Counted from the stretch's first letter, positions 1-11,527 are shown. The stretch is DNA of 64,000 nt from Asterella californica (GCA_036924285.1 JAYKYS010000009.1:3038001-3102000); one strand, 5' to 3'. Program-made: numbers and translations. The notes: a model not told the origin generated them from the letters alone.

Positions 1-346
1 ACGGCCTTGTACAGTCAATTTCGTTTTCTCTTATCAGATAGTGAGTAAGTGTTATAGATATTTATTATAATAAAATATTATAAAATATCAAATTAATTCA
101 TAAATATTATATGTTAACTAGTTCTGGAGTAGCCAACTCATCCGAAGATAACCCATAAGTGTAGAGCGGGCTGCTGCGCTCCTGGGGGTATAAGACCGGA
201 GGTTTAATTGTCTAATCGCATCATTTTCCGGGGACATTAATTAATCTTCTAACCCTTTCCGCCGGAAGGATTAAAAAATTAATTAATGGACACCCATGTA
301 CACTTCAGTGCACATGGGTGAATATCCTCCTTCCTGAGAAAGTACA
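1..346 (+). repeat. 3' part of an LTR (same family as the LTR ending at 20200)
   Basis: This stretch matches 19860-20200 at many positions. Shared features are the same opening words, a central block reading GGCNGCCTGCTGCGCTCCT, a TTAATTAA-flanked hairpin and a TGTACACTTCAGTG hairpin. The matching copy forms the tail of a Ty3-type 3' LTR, so this is probably the R-U5 end of another LTR whose body lies left of the window. The end at 346 is placed where similarity stops, after a terminal ACA. It could instead be a lone LTR fragment. Confidence 0.6.
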
Positions 347-354
347 CACTCCTC

Positions 355-930
355 TTAACTAGGTGTTGCTTGATAATATTCTTGACTGATTATTTACAGT
401 AAAGCAAGTCACTTTATCTTGTCTTTAGTTATTTTATTATTTGTTTAAAGTTCATGTGTGTATTCTGAAATATCTCTGACATAAAAAGTGATTGATTTCA
501 CAGGTGGTAGCCAGTAGGGGTGTGATCAAGCTCAATGGACCTATTGGGGGTGTGATCAAGCAAATTTCTGGTTGATCTCACTCCTGATGTATGGCTTGGC
601 TTGATCACACCTCTGCTTGGCTGTCGATTGTAAAACTAGTTATTCTGTTATCTCAGACAGTACACATTAGTAATTTTTACATGTATTGTTTGATGTGTAC
701 GTTCAGTTCGAATGATAGAGGATTTAGTCACGTTGTGTTCTTTGTGCATGCACTGTCTAAAATAATAAAACGGTACGTGACATAACTAGTTTTACTACCG
801 ATAACTCTTATATGTGATCAAGTAATAATATCACTAAAGTGTATGATCAAGCAATACATCATCACTAAGAGAGATGTGATCTAACACAACAAACAGATTA
901 AAGATGTGATCAAACCAATTTCTTTCTATA
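355..930. mobile_element. Decayed MITE copies of the GCTTGATCACACCCC family
   Basis: The words GGGTGTGATCAAGC and its complement occur repeatedly here in both orientations, as in the well-preserved MITE at 9521-9893. The part at about 490-570 resembles that element's right arm, and 585-640 resembles the complement of its inner arm, followed by a degenerate partner near 810-925. I read this as one or two adjacent or nested old copies. No target duplication could be found, so the boundaries are approximate. No coding capacity is seen. Confidence 0.5.
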
Positions 931-1058
931 ATCTTGACTCTGCATGTGAAGATAGATACAGTTTAGCTTGATTGTACACAGCAGTACAGTAATGGTGTAT
1001 TTGCATTAACTTTATCCAGATACCATCTAACTTACATCTGTTTAAACCACAAGTGGGG

Positions 1059-1066
1059 TATATAAA
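1059..1066 (+). promoter_or_regulatory. TATA-like box
   Basis: TATATAAA lies in a C-rich setting (GGGG before, CCCC after) about 740 bp upstream of the 130-codon ORF at 1806. It is a good plant-type TATA element by sequence. No transcription start can be shown. It could belong to an old LTR instead of a host gene. Confidence 0.35.
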
Positions 1067-1580
1067 CCCCCAACCCCCCACCTGGCCTTCTCGCGAGTCT
1101 TTGTATCGAACACCGACACTTGCCTAAGCGTCTTCTCGACGGCCGAGCATTACTCTAGGGTTTGGTTTTGAGATGTCCGGGCCTGCTTCTCTAGTCTACG
1201 AGCCGCGCTACGGACGTTGAGGTCATCGTGAAAGTGAACTTGAGGAGGCGCACTGCGAGCGTTGATTTTTTGTTTGGTGTCTCATTGTAATCGTGGTGGT
1301 GGACGATCACGGTTCAGTTTGATTTCATGCAGGATCGTTTGCATCTGTCGCTTTGTGAAGGGTGATCACCTGCGTGGAGTATTTTGTAATTGTTTCTCTG
1401 TGCTGCATCGATTTTGTTTCAGGGTGGGGCCAACATTGATCGCTTCTTGACGATGGGACATCATCAGTGTGGGGTATACAGTGGAGTTTTCGCTCTTGAG
1501 TATACTGCATCGATTTTCTTCCTTGGTGGACCAGGATACATCATTTCTTGTCTTTGTGCAGTCTCCAAGTGATAATTTTT

Positions 1581-1640
1581 TGTCTTGGTGTACTCTTCGT
1601 GGTGGTTTATTGTCTTGGTGCAGTCTTCGTGGAGGTTTAG
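1581..1640 (+). repeat. Two tandem 30-bp units
   Basis: Units 1581-1610 and 1611-1640 both begin TGTCTTGGTG and contain TCTTCGTGG. They differ at a handful of positions. They lie in the presumed leader of the 130-codon ORF. Confidence 0.75.
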
Positions 1641-1652
1641 TTGAAATTCAGT

Positions 1653-1770
1653 GCTTCCGTGAGTGTCGCTGCTGCTTCTGTGAGTCTCGCTGCTGCTTCT
1701 GTGAGTCTTTGTGAGTCTCGTTGCTGCTTCTGTGAATCTCTGTTCATTGCTTCTGTGAGTATCGCTTCTA
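1653..1770 (+). repeat. Minisatellite, CTGCTTCTGTGAGTCTCG-like unit
   Basis: Roughly five imperfect copies of a unit containing GCTTCTGTGAGTCTCGCTGC follow one another, with one shortened unit near 1708. The array ends just before the ATG at 1806. Confidence 0.75.
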
Positions 1771-1805
1771 TTTTGTTCATCTGCCTCGTGTAGTGCCGCC
1801 GAGCT

Positions 1806-2198
1806 ATGCCGCACAAAGTAAAGAGTCGGCGAGTTTGTCCAGATGACGAGCTGCATCAGCATTGGTCCGTAACGGGGGGCTGTCTAGGTGATACTCAGCT
1901 TACAGTCAGTGCATCTGAGTTACGGGCAGCTTTTCCGCACTATGCTGTAGCTGTGGCTCAAACTGTTGTGCTGGAAGAGGTTTTTGCACATCAGCCAGAC
2001 ATCGAGGATGAGTTACTGTGTTGTGTATCTACAGCATACAGCGAGACCGTTCTGAAAATACAACGTTTTGTCATTTATCGAGAACTCGCATTCTTTCTGG
2101 GATATGCGGACCGAACAGAACTTCCTCCTTTGCTAGAAGAGACAGTAGAACGAGAGTTCCACGATGTAGGCGAAGTTTTTGTTGGTTTCCAAGCATAG
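1806..2198 (+). CDS. Hypothetical 130-residue protein
   Basis: An ATG-initiated ORF of 130 codons sits downstream of a TATA-like box and two minisatellites. The start of the product is basic (lysines and arginines in the first nine residues) and the rest is acidic and moderately hydrophobic, with a Cys-Cys pair near residue 72. I recognise no domain, signal peptide or membrane segment. Nothing next to it suggests a pathway. Downstream at 2297-2312 a short hairpin (GAGTTG/CAACTC) and an AATGCTAC/GTAGCATT pair could lie in a 3' UTR. It may be a small host gene, a leader ORF of an old retroelement, or chance. Its length is only modestly above what random sequence gives. Confidence 0.3.
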   Translation: MPHKVKSRRVCPDDELHQHWSVTGGCLGDTQLTVSASELRAAFPHYAVAVAQTVVLEEVFAHQPDIEDELLCCVSTAYSETVLKIQRFVIYRELAFFLGYADRTELPPLLEETVEREFHDVGEVFVGFQA

Positions 2199-2434
2199 TC
2201 TGAGCGGCAATGTTTGAGTTTTATCTTGTTCTCTTTCTGCCTACTTTTCTGTTTTTTTGTAGTTGCATGCATGATGCATCTCGGTTAGCGAGTCAAGGAG
2301 TTGCTGTAACAACTCCTATGAAATGCTACGCCCAATCGGGGGCTTCAAGGGTTCAACCCCTTGTAGCATTTTTGAATATCTGTTTCGTGGATTTATGTTT
2401 TGTTATTTCTGTTACGTTTTTGAAAAGTGTATGA

Positions 2435-2794
2435 ACAGGTTAGAAACCTGTATTGACAGGTTTCCAAAACCTGTCGAAAGATGTAGGTTTTAGATTACCT
2501 GTTTAGAAACAGGTTTCTAATTATCTATTATTCAACAGGTTTTAGATTACCTGTTTCGGAACAGGTTTCCAAAACTTGTATCCAAAACAGGTTCCTAAAA
2601 CCTGTTCAGAAACAGGTTTTAGATTACCTCTTTCAGAAACCTATATCCAAAACAGGTTCAGGAACCTGTAAACAGGTTTTACATAACATGTTTCCCGAAC
2701 AGGTTTTATATTACCTGTTTACTAACAGGTTTTGGAAACCTGTTGAAGAAACAGGTTACCAAAACCTGTCGAAACAGGTATTCCAAATACCTGT
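2435..2794. repeat. Array of alternating ACAGGT / ACCTGT palindromic words
   Basis: Within 360 bp I count 13 exact ACAGGT and 10 exact ACCTGT words, mostly alternating, so neighbouring words can pair as short hairpins of the form ACAGGTTT-loop-AAACCTGT. Spacers are 3-15 bp and often include TTTAGATTA. A further ACAGGT lies at about 2881. It is not a simple tandem repeat, because spacer lengths vary. No coding frame runs through it. See findings. Confidence 0.9.
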
Positions 2795-3597
2795 TTCTGA
2801 AGTATAAAATAATATTAAAAAGTTTCAAATAAATTTAAATTTAATTTAAAAGTTTTCAATAAATTTAAACGTGTTTACAAACAGGTTTAGGGTTTATTGT
2901 TTCGGAAGCTCCCTTTATATACATGTTGATACATGTTTAGGGTTACTTGTTTTGAAACGAGTTTGGAAAAACATGATGTTGCACAAAAAATAGAAATTCA
3001 TGCCAAAGTTTAATCACCCTTCGCTGTTCCAGACATGCATATACGCTCAAAAAACAAAGAGTTTTTATTGAAAATCTCCATGGAAAATAAGACAGTTTCA
3101 GAGAAAACATTATCACTGTTGAACAATGATCTTCCGCTGTTCTCGATCTGCCTACACGTTCCAGAAATAAAGAGTCTTTAGAAGATGCACCTTATCAGAG
3201 GAGGATTACTCGAACACTAAAGATAAAGAATAACTTACTTGTCAAGTTGTTGAACGGACACCGGACAATCTCTCTCTTAGTGTGGTCTTCCACACGGTAG
3301 ATCGAGGTGGTAACACCCGAGTTGTGGATGTCCTATGTCGTACCGATGTGTGTTGCGGTCGACGCTTATAAATCTTGATGGGCTCTCAAACAATGTTCTC
3401 ATTCCAATCCATGGCGCATGCAGCAAGTCGCGCCTCATGAGTTTTTTGGAAGTGAATCCTCTTAGTGGCAAACTTGCATATCACTGAGTTGAATGTCTCA
3501 GACATGTAGTTCTCTCGCGCTCGTGTGTAGAACCGCATCTTAGCCGGCGTTATGGTCTGTTGAAGAAAAGCCACCATGGCAATATGCGTCGGAGAAT

Positions 3598-3683
3598 CTA
3601 CATTACATGAATGTCAAATTCAGTGCAGACATCATACATCGACAGAACCGAAATGAGTTATCATATCAAATAGAAGTAAACAC
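3598..3683 (-). other. Predicted intron (86 bp) in the transposase
   Basis: On the minus strand it opens GTGTTTAC after GAGAAGA and closes TGTAG before ATTCTCCG. Removing it joins the KYNEK block to the block beginning SPTHIAMVAF in one frame. The donor choice is less secure than for the other intron. Confidence 0.4.
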
Positions 3684-4481
3684 TCTTCTCGTTATACTTG
3701 TCAACTGCTGGCCGGTTCAAGTCGTAACCATCGCAGCAAGGCCTTCGTGTTCCAGTCAGTCGTTGTAAGATGAAACAAGATAAATGATCCCTTGCCCAAT
3801 GGTCTGCTGCGTTCTTAATGTCTAAACACAAGGTAGAGCAATCGTCCTCCTCTTGAGCATAACGACCATCAGGTCCCACGGTCCTCCGTGCATTCAATTG
3901 ACAACAAGTGTAAATCCAGCCCTTCAACTTGTCAGCAATGCCATGCTCAGATAGCTTCGGGTACATCAAACGCCGAGATCGTATCGAGCCTCTCTCCTCT
4001 AGATGCTTAAGTTGTGCCACTCGCTGAAATAACATAGACCTCTTACCAGCTATCGGAGCTCCTTGAAGACGAAGCCAAGTCACCAAATGTCGCTTGGTCA
4101 AGAGCTCCAAGTCAGCAATCACTTCGGTGTCCTCCACACCGCCAGGGGGTCACTTTTTGATCTGTAGGTCCACCAAAAACTTCTTCACCACGTTCTTACA
4201 CTTGTGTCATAAATCCTTTTGAGGCACAATCCCATGACGAAGCAATATGGCATCCACAGAGGATCTATCGTCATGTACCACCTCATTGAGCACGATGTCA
4301 CGAGCGATCAACCGCTGAATACCGATCTCAAACGCACGATCCTCTATAAGCCATGAGTTGTTGTCGGTCTCAACGCGTGTCATGTTCACCATCTCAATGA
4401 CACGTCCATCATGAGCAGCAATGGATGCACATGTACCATTGTATCCATTCCTCGTAGAATCGTATCGCAGATCAGCATACA

Positions 4482-4691
4482 CTACAAAATTACCAAGCAT
4501 ATGACAAAGATAAACAAAAAATTAAATAATTCTCCGTGTGACAAAATGCATAAAGTATCTCTCTAAACATACAAACAATAAATAATACAGCTAAGATGAG
4601 CATGAGATCAACAAATTCTCAATACGTACGAAAAATAGGTGTTTAACTCTTAAAGTCAACGCTCAAAAAGTTCAAGAATATGCGTTCTTAC
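4482..4691 (-). other. Predicted intron (210 bp) in the transposase
   Basis: On the minus strand the donor is GAG|GTAAGA and the acceptor TTTTGTAG|TGTATG. Splicing joins the codons for LPSG to VYADLRYDS in one frame and removes AT-rich sequence with stops. Canonical GT-AG ends and frame continuity across a motif make this a strong prediction. Confidence 0.65.
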
Positions 4692-5940
4692 CTCCAGAAG
4701 GTAACTCATTCAAGTCGGTAAAGTGTCTCCTCATCACTTCACTTTGCACTTCATCCTTCAGTCTTGCCCATTGATCCAACGTCGTCTCCAACCATCCAAT
4801 CTCACGATGTTTCCCACTCTGGAAATAAAAAAAATGGGTCCTCGACATTGGAGCCAACCCTCCCTCTCTATACACTGAGTCTAATTGGAAAAACCCTAAA
4901 CCGGCACATAGTGATGCACTATAAAGTCTATGAGTGATGTTAGGGACATGATTGTACATCTCCATCTCTGTTGATCTCCAACCGTACGTGTGACGATCTG
5001 GGCAGATAAGCTTTACAGACCAGCTCTGATGGATAGACGAGATTATGAGAGGTAGAAAGAAGTGCTCGCACCCACGGTGAGGACATTTCACTCTAAACAG
5101 TTGGAAGAGCTCTCTCAGTCTAGACTATGCCACAAAACCGTATACTGGGAGCGAATCAACTTCAGCTCCTACAACACTTTCATCCTCTCTCCCCACGGTC
5201 CCAGTGACCGACACCTCTGGCACTTGTGAATCAAGTACGGCCTCAGCTAGTGTCGGTATGGTCTGTCCATCATAAACAACAATATGAGAATAATAAACAA
5301 GATATTTTGAAAAACATTCAAAATATCTTGTTTATTATATTTGTCTGAAAAAAATTCAGACAAATATGCTTGCAAAGTGAAAAACAATGTACTTGAGTCA
5401 AAGTCGAATGGACGGCAAGAGCGTGTAAGACTAACGGATCAGCGTCAAACTCTCCATCATCCGCCTCTGTAGCATCTACCTCCAGAACACCCTCCTCTGG
5501 GATTACATCTGGATCTGTGGGTATCACTTCAGCCTCCCTAGCCATCTGATCTATTCTGACATCAGCGGTAGAGAAAAGAGATCTCAACACTGTAGTGTGC
5601 CCAGCTGTAGGTCCCAACAGTCTCATCAACTGAACATAACGTGGAAGCAAACTCTCTGGGACCCTCACCATACCCGTAGGGACCTCCGGACATCCTCTAG
5701 GTGCATGACGATCTCCGAGACGTCTAGGATGAACTCGTGGTGGCATGATAACAATAAATGCTAAGCCTGGTAGTAATCAGCCCTATCCATCCGGAGGTCC
5801 AACTAACTATTTGATAATGAACAATACAAATTCAAGGATGACCTAAATTCTACTTAGCTTAGAACAGCTAATCAAAACTATAACCCTAATAAACACAAGG
5901 CAAAAACCTCCAAAAAATAAATCTTGTGCAAGTTGCAGAA

Positions 5941-5944
<4 letters not shown>

Positions 5945-5987
<43 letters not shown>
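5945..5987 (+). repeat. (AG)n microsatellite
   Basis: An uninterrupted AG dinucleotide run of 43 bp lies about 200 bp upstream of the transposase start (as CT on its strand). Confidence 0.98.
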
Positions 5988-5989
<2 letters not shown>

Positions 5990-6097
5990 AGACTAGAAGC
6001 TCCTGAAAATAAACTAGAGAAATGAGAGAGTGAGAACAGAAAGGAGAGCTATGGGCGAGACCCAAGCTCTCCCCCTCCAAGCTGGAAGGGCCAAAGG

Positions 6098-6156
6098 GGC
6101 TCCTGCCAGCCAAATTTGGCTGACAGGAGCCTCCTGACGTCCGTACGTCAGGAGGC
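6098..6156. other. Two adjoining long palindromes
   Basis: 6098-6131 is a 34-bp palindrome with a single mismatched pair, centred on CAAATTTG. 6129-6156 has 12-bp perfect arms (GCCTCCTGACGT) around CCGT. They share the GCC at 6129-6131. No coding explanation is convincing. See findings. Confidence 0.9.
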
Positions 6157-6159
6157 CCT

Positions 6160-8000
6160 TCTCTGGGCGCCGGAAACAAGTATAATAATCCGCGATTTAT
6201 AACGCGAGACGGGGAGAAATGGCTCGTCGGCTGCTACTTTGTTATTCTCTTGTTTGGTTTGGCTCTTATAACCTGCACAAGTTTTGCACAAGGTCTTTCA
6301 AATTTCAAATTTTGAGAATATTCTTTTCAATTGGCTGAGATCAATTTCAGCTTTGGTCAAACGTTGCTGAGCCGTTAGATATCGACTAGAGGTCATCAAG
6401 AGCTCATTTTGTAGGTCTAGATCTACTCTTTCACTCAAGAGGTAGATGACAAGTTCTGTTCAGAAATAAGTACAGTAAAGGTTGGTGCAGTTCAAGTGGG
6501 CACTCCCGCATTCACTAATCTCTGCTAGGTAGCCACTAAACTGATTAGCGGTGGTATATCCCACCGCTAATGTACTGCCTCTTGTGGTTTAACAGACATC
6601 CAGATCATTCATAAATGACTTTTGGGTCAAATATGTTTTACATTGATTTGAAAAGTCACTGTTATTTTCATTCTGCCAATAAGATATTACGTTTAGACAT
6701 ACATATAGATATTCACTTGATCGATAAAAATATCTCAATTCCCGAGCTTGAATTCGGATGGTTTTGATTGACAGATATAAATTTATTTCATAACGTCTCA
6801 AGATGCATGCAAGATCAACTTCGCTGCTGGTATCAAGAAAAAGATACAAGTGTTAAACTAAGATTTGAGACCAAGCTGACAATACAAGTCAAACTATTTT
6901 ATAAATATTAAATATTAAAAAAATCCAGAGACGCAAAAAGACTCAGACATAAACCATAAGGGGAGCAGTGACAAGTGTTCCCCAAAGCCCATATGAGAGA
7001 TGTTGATTACCAACATAGCACATTATATCAAAGATTGAATTTATTACCTAATGTTTTCAAAAAAAAATTAGATAATAAATTAAACCTTTGCATATTTGCC
7101 TCCCCATAAGAGGGAGGTGAATATGCAAGGAAAATTTAATCTCATCGGTCATTCATGGAACCTGGATCATTCTCACTTCATAAACTTTTGCTATGTAAGT
7201 TATATTGATATTTTTCGAACATAGTTGGCATTATATAGAGCCCACTTAGAATCTACATGGCATAGGACTAGTTCCATATTCTCAAACCACCTATTTTGAT
7301 AGTTTCAGGAGATAGAACTTCGTGTTTTTCTTTAACAAAAGTTCATAATAATATAAATTCTTTGACAATAATGATCTTTTGCTCTTATTCTTTATTGTGA
7401 AATTCACGGGAAGATGCATAGGTGCTACATAAAGAACTTGAAGAAGAACATATGGCTTTATCAGCGGAGAATGATGTATGGATTCCAAGTTCCAACGACC
7501 CACTTTTGTAACTTCACAAAAGATAACATTTTATAATTTTTATAGTTAATCATCCATCTAGTGAAATTGCACTAAGACCATTTTGACTTTGGGAGATTTT
7601 TTTGCCCGAGTATGACTACCTTATTTTGCGATTCGCTATGAGAAACATGAGAAATTTAACCGTTATGCAAAAGATAGTTTTAGTTACACTCTTCTTCATT
7701 CCAACTTGGAGTTTATGAAATAATGATTCAAGCTATTCGTAAGTTTTACAAGTTAGAAGAAACCCTAAAATTGATCCCAAAATAAACTACTTAGTATTGA
7801 TAGAAAAACATTAAGATCAAGATTTTATGGGTTTTTAGAGCAAAAATGAATCTTTTTTCAGACTCAAAATATGAGAGAAAAACAAAAATATTATCTTTCA
7901 TACTTTTATAACATACTAGTCTAAGGAGTAAAGCTTTTACTTCAATACACTCGATCTAATATTTTGTTTCCAACCCTAATCCATTATCTATTTTAGCGTG
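6160..8000. other. AT-rich spacer without recognisable genes
   Basis: No open frame with a recognisable domain is seen. One hairpin stands out at 7085-7130, with arms CCTTTGCATATT..CCTCCC and GGGAGG..AATATGCAAGG (one bulge and a small internal mismatch). The short minus-strand frames near 6589-6849 and 7291-7503 have no family features and biased AT-rich composition. Confidence 0.6.
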
Positions 8001-8358
8001 TTAAACCTCACTTCCTGGTATAAAAGGGTGCCAGATGGAATACTCCTACTGGATTAGCTCTAGAATTCAAAATCTCTCTTTGAAATCTGGAACACAGAAA
8101 GGTTTAAAATTTAACAAACTGGGTTCTTACCATGCTTAGATGAAAAGAAAATAAAAAATTGTAGAAATGTATTGCTTTCCTGTTGCTTTTCAATGCTACT
8201 TATCACGTCACCTGTCATGTCAACAACAGGAGTAAGACTCAAACATTATGAAAAGACGTAGTTTATTATGGGTAACCTAGAGATCCATCTTTCATTTCCT
8301 CACACGTCAAAAATTGAAGATTCTTGATAACCCAAACCCTAAATACGAGGAGCGGGGT
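8001..8358 (+). repeat. Dispersed repeat R1, copy 1
   Basis: It matches 28423-28756 in the same orientation over most of its length. Shared words include GGTATAAAAGGG, ATTTAACAAACTGGGTTCT, CAAACATTATGAAAAGACG and AGGAGCGGGG. The TATAAAAGG word near the start suggests a promoter-bearing repeat such as part of an LTR. No termini or target duplication were found, so the class is unknown. Confidence 0.75.
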
Positions 8359-9511
8359 TTTAAGCTATAATCTCTGCAGAAGAATCTTGGTCCACGAACA
8401 AGATTTACGATTTTTTGCCGCAGACGCAAAAGAATATCACAAGTGTTTCTTTGCTCTTTACTCGTTTTTGGCGGTGGGTTTGGAAGTAAGGAAACTATTA
8501 TTCAAGGAAGTGATGACAAGCGATTTATAACTTGAAATAATGTTATCAGTTCACAAGTGCACCAGAAAGCGATCCACGATTTTATACAAAATGTTTCTTT
8601 GATAAATTATGGTTTTTTCCTTCTGATCGTTAGAGAATCTTTTCTTAGCTTCGACACTTCCTATTATGCAATTATATTATTATTATTTAATCTTCTTATT
8701 ATAGATATTACTTTAACCATCTGTGAAGTAATGTGAACCATCCGAGATTCATAACAAAATCTCAAGAACAAAAAAAGTTAAGGATGTTAAATCTCAAAAC
8801 AAATATAGATTAATTGAATTATGAAGAGTCTCATAAAGCAATGGATTATAGTTAAGTTCATTTGAACTATCCCAGAATTTGAACGTTAGAATAGTCCCTA
8901 GGCTTATAGTTTCAAGCACGTTCAAGAACGTTAAAGCAACCTTCAGCTTCAAGATTTTATAATTAAATTTGAGAGAGAACTCATCTGATGGAACAGCCGC
9001 ACCAGTTTACCGCACCGCACTAGTTTACCGCACCTAGTTTACCGCACTAGTTTACCAGTAGTTTATCATTTTATTATTTTTTAATCCGATGCAGATAATT
9101 CTCTTTGGTAACGTATAGGTTTTTCACTCCAGGAACATGGGGTAAATGTTGTGATCGGAACCATGGTCGAGGATTCTTGTCATTCACCAGTAATTTCTGG
9201 TAATTTACGTTTACTTAACAGAAGACGACAGTAACATCAGACGTGTGAACAATGAATACAAAGAGCTATTAAAAAGTAATTACTTTTTGTATTTTACAGT
9301 AACGCCAACAAAAGTCAACAAATAATGAGGCATAGAAGACAAATCTCTCTCAGAAAAATCATAAGATGGTACGCAAGAGTACCCTCTATGATTCATTAAA
9401 TTTTAGAATATTTCCCATTTCAGTTTATTGAGAACCTGTAATAGGGTGCTTCTTATTACCGAACCTACCTTCAGAGAAATAACTAGTCAAAATCAACTAA
9501 GTGCGACTTGC
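8359..9511. other. AT-rich spacer
   Basis: No gene is recognised. A local tandem of ACCGCACTAGTTT-like words occurs at about 9000-9055. Confidence 0.5.
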
Positions 9512-9520
9512 CCTTAATTC

Positions 9521-9893
9521 CAGAAATTTGCTTGATCATACCCCCAGTAGGTTCCTTGAGCTTGATCATACCCCTCTTAGGTTCCTTAAGCTTGATCATA
9601 CCCCTGACGGGTTATTGACAGTAGAACCAGTCATTTTAGTCACTGGTTCATCATTTTAGTACTTTCAAGTTTGATTAAATATCACTGTAATTTAAAATAT
9701 TTAACATTATTCAATATAGTTAGACTATACATGTTCAGAAATTTAATAGGTGCAGTCTCACATGTGAGTAACATCACAAAGTGACTGGTTTTACAGGCAA
9801 CAGCCAGTCGGGGGTGTGATCAAGCCATACATCGTAAGAGGGGTGTGATCAAGCTCAAGGAACCTACTGGGGGTGTGATCAAGCAAATTGCTG
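9521..9893. mobile_element. MITE with long terminal inverted repeats and 9-bp target duplication
   Basis: The left end reads CAGAAATTTGCTTGATC and the complement of the right end reads CAGCAATTTGCTTGATC. The inverted similarity continues for more than 50 bp, through repeated GCTTGATCAYACCCC boxes. The element is flanked by exact 9-bp direct repeats CCTTAATTC at 9512-9520 and 9894-9902. It is 373 bp long with no coding capacity, so it must be moved in trans. A 9-bp duplication is typical of Mutator-like elements; the CAG start also recalls hAT, but an 8-bp duplication does not fit the ends. Confidence 0.85.
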
Positions 9894-9902
9894 CCTTAAT
9901 TC

Positions 9903-11527
9903 TTATCTAAGTACAAACCAACAAAATTAGATTAGTATTTCTACGTAGGTAAGGTTTCATGCAAGCAAAAGCACGGAAAAGAAAGGATGTTGTGAGGTAA
10001 GGGGTCTGTATTTTTCTGAACTTAAAACGTCCTAAGAGACCACACCAGTAATAATTACTTGATCATCCTCCAAAACAAGAAGTGTTACTTACGGCAATTC
10101 TTAGTTTCTAGAATTTCTTAATCATACCCCAACTGTTTGCAGCGGGTGGAACGGACGACGTGTAGGTTGGATGGAGGTGACAGCTTTTGCATTTCTATCG
10201 TTTCATGATATCAACTTCTGTACAAACACGAAACTGTATTTGAGGTATACCACTAAACACAAAGTACTAATGATTTAAACATGAAGTGAGAAGATGGCAT
10301 GTTAGTATGAAGATACATGAATTTATTTGTTATTTATTCAAAATTGTGGACGGGAGAGTGTGATCAAGAATTCTCAGCATCCCCAGCTGTTGTTTTTTAT
10401 CATAACAATGGAGGTAAGTGCTTCTTCCCTTGGATGTGCAATTAGGATACGAGACCTCAGTTCACTGGATGAAACTTGTGGCATAGCATACTCGAGGTAA
10501 CCTTCAAGGACTCATCACTCTAAAGACGTAAAGTTTAAATGGATGAATATGCATGGAAAGTTTACTTCTGGCTGAGGAGAAGAAGACTTTTAAAATATAT
10601 ACAGGTAATAAAATTATCATGATCCATTGACTGACAACTTCCTTCAAAAATGGTTAGTGAAAAATACATTAGTAACATGGAAAAAACATTATGGGGAAGA
10701 TTGGTGCTCTACTGGGTTTGAAAATACGTGAATGAGACGAAGTGACAAAGTTTTATAAATTTACTTGATTAAATGTGAACTGTTAAAATCATGCACCACT
10801 TGGTAACGTGATAACACATGGTCACTGCAAATACAGAAAATCCACAAAAAAATGACGCATATTGAACTGTTTTATGGTATAAAGACCTGTGCCTCCCACA
10901 AGTAAAAATATTTATAATTTCTCAGTTTTAATTTATAGCATAACTCTTCCAAGAGGAAGGGTTAGGACATAAATTAAAGTCTATGTATATTTCCATTCTT
11001 TCGAACTTGGAAGAGGGTGACTATGCATCAACCTAGACTAGGATGAGTACTTGCAAATATCACATCAAGTATGGAGGTATGATCAAGTATTTTACAATAA
11101 AAACCATGAGAGGAAGTAGAAACTGAAATTTTAATTATAGAGATAACAATGTGTAGAGCTAAGACATAAGATTCTCAATGAATACAAAAGTCCGTGAAAG
11201 GATAACTTTGTACAAAGCCATTGAAAGCTTATAATCATATTTGTGAAGTGACATAATTCTTCTTATTTTAAATTTAAATATTTTATTTTTGAATTTATTC
11301 ATCAGAAAATCATCATGTGTTGAAATCTTCAAGCCATTTCTGACAATGAATACTAAATTGATAAGAAATATCTGCAACATTTTCTTACTAACTTATCAAA
11401 AACTACTCACAAAAAACATGCCTTATTCATCGAGGTAGAAGATTCAACCCTATAAACCCTCCGTAGTCCTATCGTTCAACTATCATATCTATTAATCTTC
11501 ACGATAGTCATCAATCAATCTACAACA
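9903..11527. other. AT-rich spacer with a possible diverged MITE
   Basis: No gene is recognised. At about 10105-10375 weak inverted ends (AGAATTTCTTAATCATACCCC-like against AGAATTCTTGATCACACTC-like) suggest an older relative of the MITE at 9521. A single TATGATCAAG word lies near 11075. Confidence 0.4.

Larger units (their letters stand above)
3242..5746 (-). pseudogene. Kolobok-like DDE transposase, intron-containing and broken
   Basis: Read on the minus strand from ATG 5746. An acidic N-terminal exon (to about 5400) is followed by a block with CPHRGCEH (about 5088-5065) and then CPDRHTYGW, which look like zinc-binding pairs. An intron (4482-4691) precedes YADLRYDST, the expected D-x-R-x-DS first catalytic motif. 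HDDRSSV and then DL-stop-HKCK follow. A leucine-rich SAP-like segment (about 4130-4010), an ADHWARDH motif and, after a second intron, SETFNS...KRIHFQK...DWNEN near the C terminus complete it. This order is known from Kolobok-type transposases. In-frame stops are seen at 5125-5127, 4207-4209, 4150-4152 and 3386-3388. The second of these sits where the family usually has W (DLWH), so TGG to TGA is likely. The stop at 5125-5127 might instead be removed by an unseen intron. The superfamily call rests on motif memory; another DDE superfamily is possible. Terminal inverted repeats were not located. Confidence 0.55.

Noticed and set aside
2297..2375. tRNA-like GGGTTCAACCCC (B-box-like) word
   Set aside because: There is no A box at the right distance and no cloverleaf; the word is better explained by local inverted repeats.
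2435..2794. Considered as a CRISPR array
   Set aside because: Repeats are 6-10 bp, in both orientations, with spacers of irregular short length, in a eukaryotic transposon setting.
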